From NCBI RefSeq assembly GCF_008386585.1, contig NZ_VUOB01000041.1, positions 60,250 through 124,249 of the forward strand: a DNA stretch of 64,000 nucleotides. The letters are read 5' to 3'. The translations under genes and the position numbers were made by a program. Numbering within the stretch: position 1 is the first letter of the stretch; every line of letters begins with the position of its first letter. Below the pieces are notes generated by a model. The model saw only the letters and a list, made by a program, of their open reading frames with translations, did no database searches and was not told the origin of the DNA. Source of the DNA: Solihabitans fulvus (GTDB taxonomy: Bacteria; Actinomycetota; Actinomycetes; Mycobacteriales; Pseudonocardiaceae). Of the stretch, positions 1 to 6,898 are shown piece after piece.

Positions 1-518
1 CCGACCCTGCCGGTGCCGTAGGAGTAGGCCACGGTCGTGGTGGTCGAGTCTCCGTTGCCGAAGTTGCCGTTGATGACCTGGATGGTGCCGTCGCCGTTGA
101 CCCGGCTGACCAGCCCGACATGGTCGGCGTAGCCCGCGCCGTTGTAGTTGAAGACCACGGCGTCGCCGGTCTGTGGGGTGTAGGACGTCGAGGTGTGCAG
201 CGTGCCGTTGTTCGCGCCGTAGGTGTAGAAGCTGCCCGCGCCCGGCGTGATGCCGTCGACCTTGAGTCCCGTGTTCTGCCACACCCACTTGGCGAAGTCG
301 GCGCACCAGGCTTCGGGCTTGCAACTCGTGAAGTAGCCCGTCCCGCCGAGGCTGTTGGTCTCGCAGTTGTGCTTGCCGAGGTTCGCGGCGGCGAGCCCGA
401 CGACGTCCCCGCCGGTGGCGGCGGACGCCGTGGTCAGGGCGCTCAGCGCCAACACGGGAGCGGCGACGGCGGTCATGGCGGCGGCGGTGAGTATCCGGCG
501 AACCAGTGTGCTGGACAT
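1..518 (-). CDS. Secreted CHAP-domain amidase, partial at 3' end
   Basis: The gene starts with ATG at 518 on the minus strand, after an AAGGGA ribosome site, and runs off the left edge, so the C-terminus is missing. The first ~33 residues (MSSTLVRRILTAAAM..., ending ASA) look like a Sec signal peptide with an Ala-X-Ala cleavage site. The following sequence carries CKPEAWCADFAKWVW, the nucleophile-Cys region of CHAP (NlpC/P60-like) amidases, and further on DHVGLV with the expected catalytic His. CHAP enzymes cut peptidoglycan peptides or the amide bond to muramic acid, so an exported cell-wall hydrolase is likely. The family assignment is firm; the exact bond cleaved is not known. Confidence 0.85.
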   Translation of the reverse strand, partial: MSSTLVRRILTAAAMTAVAAPVLALSALTTASAATGGDVVGLAAANLGKHNCETNSLGGTGYFTSCKPEAWCADFAKWVWQNTGLKVDGITPGAGSFYTYGANNGTLHTSTSYTPQTGDAVVFNYNGAGYADHVGLVSRVNGDGTIQVINGNFGNGDSTTTTVAYSYGTGRV

Positions 519-552
519 GCGTTTCCCTTGTGTGTGAAGGAATATTGGCTAG

Positions 553-846
553 CTATTTGTCGGTCGCTGTCGGCCGGATTCGATGCAGGCTCCAGCCGTG
601 CAGGAAGGTCGAGTTTCCGATCGCCGTCAGGCAGATCGAATGAGCGGTCGATTCGGCCGATTCAACGGAATCGGCGAGTTGGAAGAACACCACGCAGAAG
701 GAGTCGACCGAGGTTCGGACTGTGATGTGTTCGACACGATCGGCCGGAGTGCAGTGCGCCCACAGCACGTCCGCGACCACGGCCTCGTGCTCGGCGGTTC
801 CGGTGCCGGGCCTACTCGGCACCAGGCGCGCCGTGACCACGTGCAA
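553..846 (-). CDS. Small hypothetical protein (97 aa)
   Basis: A 97-codon frame that I do not recognise. It starts at TTG 846, eight bases after a GGGAG site lying in the last codons of the 41-aa gene upstream. A GTG two codons further in is an alternative start. It follows the TGA of the upstream small gene in the same reading frame with only six bases between stop and start, so translational coupling or readthrough is possible. The protein has no signal peptide, is moderately rich in Thr, Ser and Val, and has three Cys. Its coding nature rests on the RBS and the tandem arrangement only. Confidence 0.45.
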   Translation of the reverse strand: MHVVTARLVPSRPGTGTAEHEAVVADVLWAHCTPADRVEHITVRTSVDSFCVVFFQLADSVESAESTAHSICLTAIGNSTFLHGWSLHRIRPTATDK

Positions 847-852
847 ATCCGT

Positions 853-978
853 TCACTCCCAGTTGTAGCCCGTCGCGGCAGCCGCCGCGATGCCGACGGC
901 GTGTGCGGCGGGGATCAGAGCCACGGCGGCGGCAATGGCGACAATCGCGGCGCTGAGCAAGCGAACGAACGCGGACAT
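853..978 (-). CDS. Small exported peptide (41 aa)
   Basis: ATG at 978 is preceded by a good AAGGGGAG ribosome site. The 41 residues are almost entirely a hydrophobic, Ala-rich signal-like segment with a plausible cleavage site (PAAHA-V) and end in GYNWE. The product would be a membrane-inserted or secreted mini-peptide. It lies directly upstream of, and in frame with, the 97-aa gene, separated by a single TGA. I do not recognise a family. It could be a secreted peptide precursor or the N-terminus of one longer protein split by the stop codon. Confidence 0.5.
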   Translation of the reverse strand: MSAFVRLLSAAIVAIAAAVALIPAAHAVGIAAAAATGYNWE

Positions 979-1120
979 GGTGCTCCCCTTGAGGTATTCG
1001 GTGATGCGCTAAACGAGTCGCGAACCGGGTTTCTCGGTTATCTGAATTCTCGCCGCGCCCCTTTTTCGTGGCGCTGACAAGAGTCTGCGGCGGCGCTGCG
1101 GCCGGCGGAAGACCTTTGAC

Positions 1121-1153
1121 CTGGCACCAAGTGCCCTGGCAGCTTGGTGCCAG
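1121..1153. promoter_or_regulatory. 11-bp inverted repeat, likely operator
   Basis: CTGGCACCAAG and CTTGGTGCCAG form a perfect 11-bp inverted repeat with an 11-base spacer containing another GTGCC. The site lies between the divergent small-peptide operon and the LuxR-type regulator gene. A regulator binding site for one or both promoters is the simplest reading. Confidence 0.45.
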
Positions 1154-1257
1154 CCGGCGACCGCCAACACACCGGTGACGTTCGACGCACCGCACTCACT
1201 TGAGTCGACCGAGGTTGACCTGCGACGATATGTCCGTTTTCAGTGAAAGTGGGGGTT

Positions 1258-2241
1258 ATGCTCGGCGCGTTGGGACTGGACTCGGTCACCGAGGGCGTCT
1301 ACCGGCTGCTGCTGACGCGAGCGGATCTCGGCGTGCTGCCGATCGCGCAGCGTCTCGGCGTCGGTGAGGGCGAGGTGCGTGACGCGCTGGACCGGCTCGT
1401 CGACCTGGCGCTGTTACGGCAGTCGGTGCAGAACCCCGGCACGCTGCGGGCGGTCAGCCCGGAGGCCGGGCTGCAACTGCTGCTCCAGCGCCAGCAGTCC
1501 GACCTGCTGCGCCGCCAGCAGGAGGTGCTGGAGAGCCAGCACGCGATCTCGCGGATGGTGACGGAGTTCGCTGACCTGCGGCAGGGCGAATCGACGCCGT
1601 TGGGGGAACGGCTGGTCGGCGTCGACGCCGTGGTGGCCAGGCTGGAGGAGTTCGCCGCCACCACGGCCTCGTCGGCGTGCGCCTTGATCCCGGGGGCGCT
1701 GCGGTCCGAGGTCGGCGTCGAGGCGTCGATTCGCAACGACCGCACGGCCTCCGCGCGGGGTGTGGTCATCCGCACGGTGTTCATGGACAGTGTGCGCAAC
1801 GACGCGCTGACCCACCGGTACGCGCGCGCGCTCACCGACGCGGGCGGAGAGGTGCGGACCGTGCCGACGCTGCCGCTGCGGATTCTGCTGCTGGACGCGA
1901 AGGTCGCGCTCGTGCCGATCGACCCGGCGGACACCAGCGCCGGCGCGGTCGTGCTGCACGGTCGCGGTGCGGTGGCCGCCCTCGTCGCGTTGTTCGAGCA
2001 GACCTGGGACACGGCCTGCCCGTTCGGGGCCGACCGTCCGCGCGACGAGGTCGGGCTGACCAGGCAGGAACGCGAGTTGTTGTTGCTGCTGGCCCAGGGC
2101 ATGACCGACGAGGCTGCGGGCAAACGCCTGAACATCTCGCTGCGCACGGTCCGGCGCGTGATGTCGGACCTGATGGAACGCCTCGGCGCGCGCAGCCGCT
2201 TCGAGGCCGGGCTGCGGGCGGGGGAGCGCGGCTGGCTCTGA
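1258..2241 (+). CDS. LuxR-family regulator with N-terminal TrmB-like HTH
   Basis: Transcription regulator of about 327 residues. The N-terminus (LGLDSVTEGVYRLLL...) resembles the TrmB-like winged helix found at the start of many actinomycete LuxR-type proteins. The middle is an uncharacterised sensor-like region. The C-terminus, about the last 65 residues (LTRQERELLLLLAQGMTDEAA, then NISLRTVRRVMSDLMERL), is a LuxR/GerE helix-turn-helix. ATG 1258 is preferred because it follows a GTGGGGG stretch and matches the usual family N-terminus; a GTG at 1243 has no visible ribosome site. Its target is unknown; the inverted repeat at 1121-1153 is a candidate site for autoregulation. Confidence 0.85.
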   Translation: MLGALGLDSVTEGVYRLLLTRADLGVLPIAQRLGVGEGEVRDALDRLVDLALLRQSVQNPGTLRAVSPEAGLQLLLQRQQSDLLRRQQEVLESQHAISRMVTEFADLRQGESTPLGERLVGVDAVVARLEEFAATTASSACALIPGALRSEVGVEASIRNDRTASARGVVIRTVFMDSVRNDALTHRYARALTDAGGEVRTVPTLPLRILLLDAKVALVPIDPADTSAGAVVLHGRGAVAALVALFEQTWDTACPFGADRPRDEVGLTRQERELLLLLAQGMTDEAAGKRLNISLRTVRRVMSDLMERLGARSRFEAGLRAGERGWL

Positions 2242-2271
2242 CCGGGGGACCGGCCGCACCGGCACCGGAAT

Positions 2272-2341
2272 GGGTTGCCAGATCAGGGCAACAGGCAGAC
2301 CCTGGCAGTCGCACAGGTAGCGCACTTGGTCCACAGTGGAC
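2272..2341 (+). repeat. 70-bp direct repeat, copy 1
   Basis: This 70-bp stretch matches 4805-4874 with six mismatches and no gaps, in the same orientation. It contains a small hairpin (GTTGCC/GGCAAC) at its left end and the near-palindrome GTCCACAGTGGAC at its right end. It lies between the stop codons of the LuxR-type gene and the convergent XRE gene. The two copies bracket the Scr1-type island. Confidence 0.85.
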
Positions 2342-2349
2342 ACTGTGGT

Positions 2350-3201
2350 TCAGGTCTCGGCGATCAGCCGTTCGATCCACCGCGTCGAATCCGTCGGCGT
2401 CAGCGCGAGCGTGCTGAGGTGCTGGAAGAGGAGTTCTGCCGCTGCGGTGTCGTCCTGGTTGTCGACACACGTGGCACCGGTCACGTGGGGAACGTAGAGC
2501 AGGGTCCGGTCTTCGGGGTCGGGGAAGGACAACACCATGAAGGTGCCTTTGCGGCCTTCATGCGGACCGGCCCTGCGGAGCATGACCTGCACGGTGATGG
2601 TCGGCAGTGCGGCCATGGTCAGGATGTGGCGGAGTTGGTCGCGCGCGACGGCCGGATCGGGCAGCGGGACGGCCAGCGCCGTCTCATCGATGATCACGTG
2701 GTAGCGGCGGGGGTCGTCGACGGTGAGGCGTTGCTGGCGTCGCAACCGGATGGCGAGTTCCTGTTCGTGACGCCCGCGTCGGGACGCGGACAGAACGACG
2801 CGGATGTAGGGCTCGGTCTGAAGCGGTTCGGGCACGAGGCCGAGTTGGAATTCGCGGACCAGGGTCGCGTCGTTCTCGGTGCCGGCGAAGTGACCGCGTG
2901 GCAGTCCGTAGCCGCGCCACCAACCGCGTTGGGTGATGTGATGCAGGCGCGTCAGGTAGGGCTTCCAGTCGTCATAGAGCAGGCCGTAGGCGTCGAGCAT
3001 GGCGCAGAGTTCGTGGTAGGTGGGCGGTTGGCCGCGTTCGATGCGGTTGAGTTTGTCGACGTCGATCTTGACCCGCACCGCGACTTCGGTGGTGTGCATG
3101 CGGGTGTGTTCGCGCAAGTCGCGCAGCGAGCGGCCGAGTTGCCGTTGTAGGTGGGTGTGTTCCAGCGCCAGGCGCCGGGAGTCGTCGCGGTCGAGGCTCA
3201 T
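2350..3201 (-). CDS. XRE-family regulator, Scr1-type antitoxin-like (DUF5753)
   Basis: Protein of 283 residues starting at ATG 3201 (MSLDRDDSRRL). The N-terminal ~70 residues form an XRE helix-turn-helix (LRDLREHTRMHTTEVAVRVKIDVDKLNRIERG). The rest is a DUF5753 ligand- or partner-binding domain, with characteristic segments FQLGLVPEPLQTEPYIR and VIIDETAL. The ATG overlaps the TGA of the small gene upstream (ATGA), so the two are translationally coupled. In related clusters such regulators pair with DUF397 proteins and act as antitoxin-like repressors or activators of development and antibiotic genes. No DUF397 gene sits next to this copy; the nearest belongs to the divergent pair at 3672-4699. 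Confidence 0.85.
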   Translation of the reverse strand: MSLDRDDSRRLALEHTHLQRQLGRSLRDLREHTRMHTTEVAVRVKIDVDKLNRIERGQPPTYHELCAMLDAYGLLYDDWKPYLTRLHHITQRGWWRGYGLPRGHFAGTENDATLVREFQLGLVPEPLQTEPYIRVVLSASRRGRHEQELAIRLRRQQRLTVDDPRRYHVIIDETALAVPLPDPAVARDQLRHILTMAALPTITVQVMLRRAGPHEGRKGTFMVLSFPDPEDRTLLYVPHVTGATCVDNQDDTAAAELLFQHLSTLALTPTDSTRWIERLIAET

Positions 3202-3469
3202 GAAGTGAGTCCGGTGAGTCCGGTGAGTCCGGTGAGCGCGGGGTTGGGCGGTAGGCCCTCCAGGCGACGCCACTGGCGATCACACGCCCAGCAGGTGGCC
3301 CTGTGCGGGCGGTACTCGGCGAAGACACGGAAGTCCGCGCGGGTGAGGGTGATGAGGCGACCGCACAGGGTCTCGATCTGCTCGTCGGGTCGAGGCGGAG
3401 CGGGTAGGCGGTCAGGCTGATGGCGTGGCAGCGGTCGTCGGCTTCCTGCCAGGCGTGGTGTGCGTTCAT
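3198..3469 (-). pseudogene. Small Cys-pair protein gene, probable -1 frameshift
   Basis: ATG 3469 follows a GAGAGGTGA ribosome site and opens MNAHHAWQEADDRCHAISLT. This frame loses sense after about codon 28. The neighbouring frame continues smoothly with DEQIETLCGRLITL and later TCWACDRQWRRLEG, and stops at 3198 on the ATGA shared with the XRE gene. Joining the frames near 3386 gives a protein of about 90 residues with a CxxC pair, of the kind often found upstream of DUF5753 regulators. Either one base is missing here (mutation or sequencing error) or ribosomes shift frame. The C-terminus (LTGLTGLTGLTS) is encoded by a 9-bp tandem repeat. The frameshift is inferred from the reading frames and not from an alignment. 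Confidence 0.5.
3205..3236. repeat. 9-bp tandem repeat (GTGAGTCCG), about 3.5 copies
   Basis: Three exact copies of GTGAGTCCG followed by a partial GTGAG. On the minus strand it encodes Leu-Thr-Gly repeats at the end of the small upstream protein. Because the unit is a multiple of three, copy-number slippage would lengthen or shorten that protein without moving the frame. Confidence 0.8.
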
Positions 3470-3671
3470 GGGGCGCTGTCACCTCTCGGCGTTCGGGGAG
3501 GCGTGAGCGGTCGGCCAGCCGGTAGGCGCGTCCGGAGGAGCAGTGGCTGACCGACCGTGCACAACGTACAGCTAGCAATGGACAGTTAGATATGCCCTGA
3601 TCAGGCGACATGCGGTGGTCACGCAGAGCAAGGCAAGATGATCGCCTGGCATCTATCGAGAAGGAGCGCCG

Positions 3672-4493
3672 GTGGCGATCTCAAACGCTCAGCGCATCGA
3701 GCTTGGCATCTTCCTCCGGCAGTACCGCGACAGAATCGGGCTCGCGCAGGATGCCGTGGAGGCGGAACTGGGCTGGCACGCAGGCAAGGTGAGCCGAGTC
3801 GAACTCGGGAAGCGGACGGTCGTCAAGACCGAGATCGATCGACTGGTGCTGCTCTACGAGTTGAACCAGGACGAGGCCGACCTGGTTCGTCGGCTTGGCG
3901 CCGAGGCGCGCAAGCGCGACGTGTCCAGCAGGGTCGCGGACTGGGCGCAGACCTATGTCGCCATCGAGCGTTCGGCCACCGAGATCCAGTACTACGACGC
4001 CGAACTGGTCCCGGGAGCAATGCAGGTCGCGAGTTACGCCCGTGCCGTCCTTGCCGTGTCCCACCATCCAGATCCCGATCCAATCATCGGCGATCGACTC
4101 AAGCGCCAGGAGCTGTTGACCCGAGACAACGGGCCTCAGGTGTCCATCGTTCTCGGCGAAGCCGCGCTGCATCGCCGGATCGGTGGTGCTGAGGTCCTTC
4201 GGGAGCAGCTTGAGCACCTGTTGGCCATGAGCAGGCTGGCCAATGTGAGCATCCGCGTCCTCGACTTCGAAGCCGGTGCCCACCCCGCACTCGGAGTCGG
4301 GTTCACATTCGTTCGGCTGGGCGGTCAGCAGGTGAGCCGGGTCTACCTCGAAGGCCTGAGCGACGGCACCTACCTCCACCTGCCCGCCGACACCCTCGTG
4401 TACAGGCAGGTGTTCAACCAGTTGTGGGCGGCGGCTCTCGGGGACCGTCAGTCTGCGACGATCCTTCGCAGGCGCATTGCAGATCTCGAATAG
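3672..4493 (+). CDS. XRE-family regulator, Scr1-type antitoxin-like (DUF5753)
   Basis: Protein of 273 residues; GTG 3672 follows GGAGCG. The N-terminal XRE domain (FLRQYRDRIGLAQDAVEAELGWHAGKVSRVELGKRT) is followed by a DUF5753 domain of about 180 residues (EIQYYDAELVPGAMQVASYAR, VLGEAAL). It belongs to the same family as the XRE gene at 2350-3201 but is clearly diverged. The DUF397 gene begins 14 bases after its stop, giving the standard XRE-DUF397 pair. In the characterised Scr1/Scr2-like and BldB/WhiJ-type systems, the XRE protein binds DNA and the small DUF397 partner modulates it. Codon use here is a little less GC-skewed than in the core genes. Confidence 0.88.
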   Translation: MAISNAQRIELGIFLRQYRDRIGLAQDAVEAELGWHAGKVSRVELGKRTVVKTEIDRLVLLYELNQDEADLVRRLGAEARKRDVSSRVADWAQTYVAIERSATEIQYYDAELVPGAMQVASYARAVLAVSHHPDPDPIIGDRLKRQELLTRDNGPQVSIVLGEAALHRRIGGAEVLREQLEHLLAMSRLANVSIRVLDFEAGAHPALGVGFTFVRLGGQQVSRVYLEGLSDGTYLHLPADTLVYRQVFNQLWAAALGDRQSATILRRRIADLE

Positions 4494-4507
4494 CGGAGGA
4501 GTTGAAG

Positions 4508-4699
4508 ATGACCTTCGGGCACTGGCGAAAGAGCAGTCGGAGCCAGGGCGGCGCGAACAACTGTGTTGAGGTGGCGCACGTTCCCGGCGAGGCCGCCGTG
4601 CGGGACTCGAAGAACCCGACCGGCCCGGTTCTGAGCTTTGCTCGGACCGAGTTGACCAGCTTCCTGTCCGCGATCAAGGCGGGTCGGCTCGACCGCTGA
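4508..4699 (+). CDS. DUF397 protein, Scr1-type toxin-like partner
   Basis: Short protein of 63 residues; ATG 4508 follows GCGGAGGAG. It shows the DUF397 signature: WRKSSRSQGGANNCVEVA near the N-terminus, an AVRDSKNPTGPVL segment in the middle, and a C-terminal Phe-containing helix (LTSFLSAIKAG). DUF397 proteins are found almost only in actinomycetes, next to XRE/DUF5753 genes. They are proposed to be the toxin or effector half of a toxin-antitoxin-like regulator. It is transcribed together with the gene at 3672 and ends at a strong terminator. Confidence 0.9.
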   Translation: MTFGHWRKSSRSQGGANNCVEVAHVPGEAAVRDSKNPTGPVLSFARTELTSFLSAIKAGRLDR

Positions 4700-4720
4700 G
4701 CTGCCGGCCCCAACCACAAC

Positions 4721-4757
4721 GCGGCGTTGGAACGGACCCGGTCCGCTCCAACGCCGC
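4721..4757 (+). terminator. Terminator after DUF397 gene
   Basis: Arms GCGGCGTTGGAACGGAC and GTCCGCTCCAACGCCGC pair over 17 bp with one G-T wobble and a three-base loop. There is no T tract, as is common in high-GC genomes. It closes the XRE-DUF397 unit. Confidence 0.8.
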
Positions 4758-4804
4758 TCGGTGATCGGAGCCGCATGTCCCTCGGGGCGGGTGATCATCG
4801 GGAC

Positions 4805-4874
4805 GGGTTGCCAGGCCAGGGCAACAGGCAGACCCTGGCAGTCGCACAAGTAGTGCATGTGGTCCACAGTGGAC
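4805..4874 (+). repeat. 70-bp direct repeat, copy 2
   Basis: Second copy of the element at 2272-2341, with six differences in 70 bases. It ends 10 bases before the TATGAT -10 box of the CDF exporter gene, so it may also act as the upstream part of that promoter or as an operator. Most differences change codons in the one long minus-strand frame, so the conservation does not look protein-driven. Confidence 0.85.
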
Positions 4875-4884
4875 ATTCTGTGCC

Positions 4885-4890
4885 TATGAT
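4885..4890 (+). promoter_or_regulatory. -10 box of leaderless CDF transporter gene
   Basis: TATGAT lies six bases before the ATG at 4897 and there is no ribosome site between them. This spacing implies a transcript that begins at or next to the start codon. Confidence 0.5.
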
Positions 4891-4896
4891 TGCCTT

Positions 4897-5883
4897 ATGG
4901 GGCATGGACACGGGCATTCGCACGGACATGGCCATGGTGTGTGGCGGTTGCTGCGGCCGCACAGCCACGACGTGGCCGACCAGGTGGACGACAACCTCGC
5001 CGCGAGCAGGCTCGGCATGCGCACCCTGTGGCTGTCCTTCGCGATGCTGCTGGCCACCGCTGCGGCGCAGGCCGTCGTGGTGTGGCTCAGCGGTTCCGTC
5101 GCGCTGCTCTCGGACACCCTGCACAACCTCGCCGACGCCTTCTCCGCCGTGCCGATCGCGGTCGCCTTCCTGCTCGGCCGCCGCGTCGCGACCCGCCGCT
5201 TCACCTACGGCTACGGCCGCGCCGAGGACCTGGCCGGGCTCGCGGTGCTCGTCCTGATCGCCGGGTCGACCGCCGTCGCGGTGGTCGAGTCGGTGCGTCG
5301 GTTCGCCGACCCGCAGGACCTCCGGCACGTGCCGGCCGTGGCGGCGGCCGCGCTCGTCGGCTTCGCCGGCAACGAACTCGTGGCGCGCTGGCGGATCAGG
5401 GTCGGCAGGCGGATCGGCTCCGCCGCGCTGGTCGCCGACGGCCTGCACGCGCGCACCGACGGGTTCGCCTCGCTGGCCGTGCTGCTGGCGGCCGGCGGCG
5501 CGGCCCTGCACCAGCGTTGGGTCGACCCCGTTGTCGGGCTGGTGGTCGCCGCCGCCATCGTGGTGATGCTCGTCGGCGCGGCCCGCCAGGTGTTCGGCAG
5601 GCTGATGGACGCCGCCGACCCCGGCACTGTCGAGCGGGCGACGCACCTGGCCGAGGCCACCCCCGGCGTGCTTGGCGTCGAGGACCTGCGGTTGCGCTGG
5701 TCGGGACACGGTCAGCTCGCCGAGCTGACCGTCGTGGTCACCAGGGACACCAGCCTGGTCGAGGCGCACCGGATCGCGCACGACGTGGAACACCGGCTGC
5801 GGCACGGCATCCACCGGCTCCAGCGCGCGCACGTCCATCCGCACCCAGCGGCTGATCAAGTGGAGCTGGCTCGTCACGGGTAG
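4897..5883 (+). CDS. Cation diffusion facilitator (Zn/Co/Ni exporter)
   Basis: Membrane protein of 328 residues. A His-rich N-terminal tail (MGHGHGHSHGHGHG) precedes six predicted membrane segments between about residues 40 and 240 and a cytoplasmic C-terminal domain. The metal site appears as two HxxxD motifs, HNLAD in helix 2 and HARTD in helix 5, the arrangement typical of zinc-type CDF members. These proteins export divalent metal in exchange for protons. The gene is leaderless and stands alone; the next gene starts 11 bases later but has a different role. Substrate choice among zinc, cobalt and nickel cannot be decided from sequence alone, although the nearby cobalt cluster is suggestive. 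Confidence 0.92.
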   Translation: MGHGHGHSHGHGHGVWRLLRPHSHDVADQVDDNLAASRLGMRTLWLSFAMLLATAAAQAVVVWLSGSVALLSDTLHNLADAFSAVPIAVAFLLGRRVATRRFTYGYGRAEDLAGLAVLVLIAGSTAVAVVESVRRFADPQDLRHVPAVAAAALVGFAGNELVARWRIRVGRRIGSAALVADGLHARTDGFASLAVLLAAGGAALHQRWVDPVVGLVVAAAIVVMLVGAARQVFGRLMDAADPGTVERATHLAEATPGVLGVEDLRLRWSGHGQLAELTVVVTRDTSLVEAHRIAHDVEHRLRHGIHRLQRAHVHPHPAADQVELARHG

Positions 5884-5893
5884 TTTCTGGCGC

Positions 5894-6616
5894 ATGTTCG
5901 ACTTGGAACCGATGCCCGAGGACTGGCAGCGCGCCCTCGCTGTCGTCGCCCACCCCGACGACCTCGAGTACGGCGGGTCCGGCGCCGTCGCGCGGTGGAC
6001 CGACCAGGGCCGGTCCGTCGCCTACCTGCTGGCCTGCCGGGGCGAGGCCGGCATCGACGGCATCGCGCCGGAGGAGTCCGGGCCGCTGCGCGAGCGCGAG
6101 CAGATCGCCAGCGCCGCCGTCGTCGGCGTCACCGAGGTCGAGTTCCTCGACCACCCGGACGGGATGATCGAGTACGGACTGCCGCTGCGCCGCGACATCG
6201 CGGCCGCGATCCGCCGGCACCGGCCCGAGCTGGTGATCATCAGCAACCACCGGGAGACCTGGCCGGGCGGCGGCCTGAACATGGCCGACCACCGGGCCGT
6301 CGGCGCGGCCACCCTGGACGCGGTGCGCGACGCCGGCAACCGCTGGGTGTTCCGCGACCTGCTCGACGCGGGGCTGGCGCCGTGGGACGGCGTGCGCTGG
6401 GTGGCCGTCGCCGCCTCGCCGGAGGCCACCCACGCGGCCGACATCACCGACACCCTCGACCGCGCGGTCGACTCGCTGCGCGAGCACCGCGCCTACCTCG
6501 CCGCGCTCGGCGGCACGATGGCCGAGCCGGAACCGTTCCTGCGCGGCATGGCCGAGTCGACCGGCGAGCGGTTCGGCGGCCGGCTCGCGACTTCCTTCGA
6601 ACTCATCCCGATGTGA
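5894..6616 (+). CDS. PIG-L family deacetylase
   Basis: Soluble protein of 240 residues with the AHPDD zinc-binding motif near residue 18 and a later His ligand region (MADHRAVG near residue 130), the hallmarks of the LmbE/PIG-L fold. Members remove acetyl groups from GlcNAc-type substrates; in actinomycetes these include mycothiol synthesis (MshB), mycothiol-conjugate cleavage (Mca) and natural-product tailoring. It is shorter than MshB or Mca (about 290-300 residues), so it is more likely one of the general PIG-L deacetylases. It follows the CDF gene by 11 bases and may be cotranscribed with it. Confidence 0.88.
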   Translation: MFDLEPMPEDWQRALAVVAHPDDLEYGGSGAVARWTDQGRSVAYLLACRGEAGIDGIAPEESGPLREREQIASAAVVGVTEVEFLDHPDGMIEYGLPLRRDIAAAIRRHRPELVIISNHRETWPGGGLNMADHRAVGAATLDAVRDAGNRWVFRDLLDAGLAPWDGVRWVAVAASPEATHAADITDTLDRAVDSLREHRAYLAALGGTMAEPEPFLRGMAESTGERFGGRLATSFELIPM

Positions 6617-6667
6617 ACCGACGCCACCGCGCTACCACCCGAGAGGCGGTTTGACCTCGTGGTCCGG

Positions 6668-6842
6668 CGCGGGTGAGGATGCCAGCGTCGGTAGCGGAGG
6701 AACCCAGTGTGAGTCTGGGGCGGTCCCGCCACTGTGACCGGGGAGCGGACCTCGCAGCACGGCCACGGCCCACCAGGGTTGGAAGGCCAGGGGAACCCGC
6801 GTCGATCCGGGAGCCAGGACACTCCTGCCGGCCTGCGTGACA
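6668..6842 (+). promoter_or_regulatory. Cobalamin (AdoCbl) riboswitch
   Basis: The conserved core is readable: GGAACCCAGTGTGAGTCTGG, then GCGGTCCCGCCACTGTGA (the B12-box region), and near the 3' end GAGCCAGGACACTCCTGCCG. All are in the order and spacing of the class I cobalamin riboswitch. It ends about 55 bases before the NiCoT start codon. By family rule it would shut off the downstream cobalt uptake and corrin genes when adenosylcobalamin is plentiful. The outer boundaries are approximate. Confidence 0.93.
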
Positions 6843-6898
6843 CGCCGTGTCGCGCAGCCCGCACCCCTAGGGCGAGGCACCCAGGAGGTCCTGCTGTC

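Noticed and set aside
853..855. UGA as selenocysteine between the two mini-genes
   Set aside because: There is no recognisable selenocysteine insertion hairpin directly after the codon, and the downstream frame has its own start and ribosome site.
2272..2343. A short peptide (VSTVDQVRYLCDCQGL...) read from the minus strand of the 70-bp repeat
   Set aside because: Both copies read similarly in this frame, but most differences between them change amino acids, there is no nearby stop codon and no ribosome site. The similarity comes from the DNA repeat.
3205..3236. Possible CRISPR-like repeats
   Set aside because: The units are 9 bp and directly adjacent, with no spacers and no cas genes nearby.
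4795..5895. A 366-codon reverse frame across the CDF exporter
   Set aside because: The CDF protein on the plus strand has membrane helices, metal motifs and a promoter; the reverse frame is its shadow.
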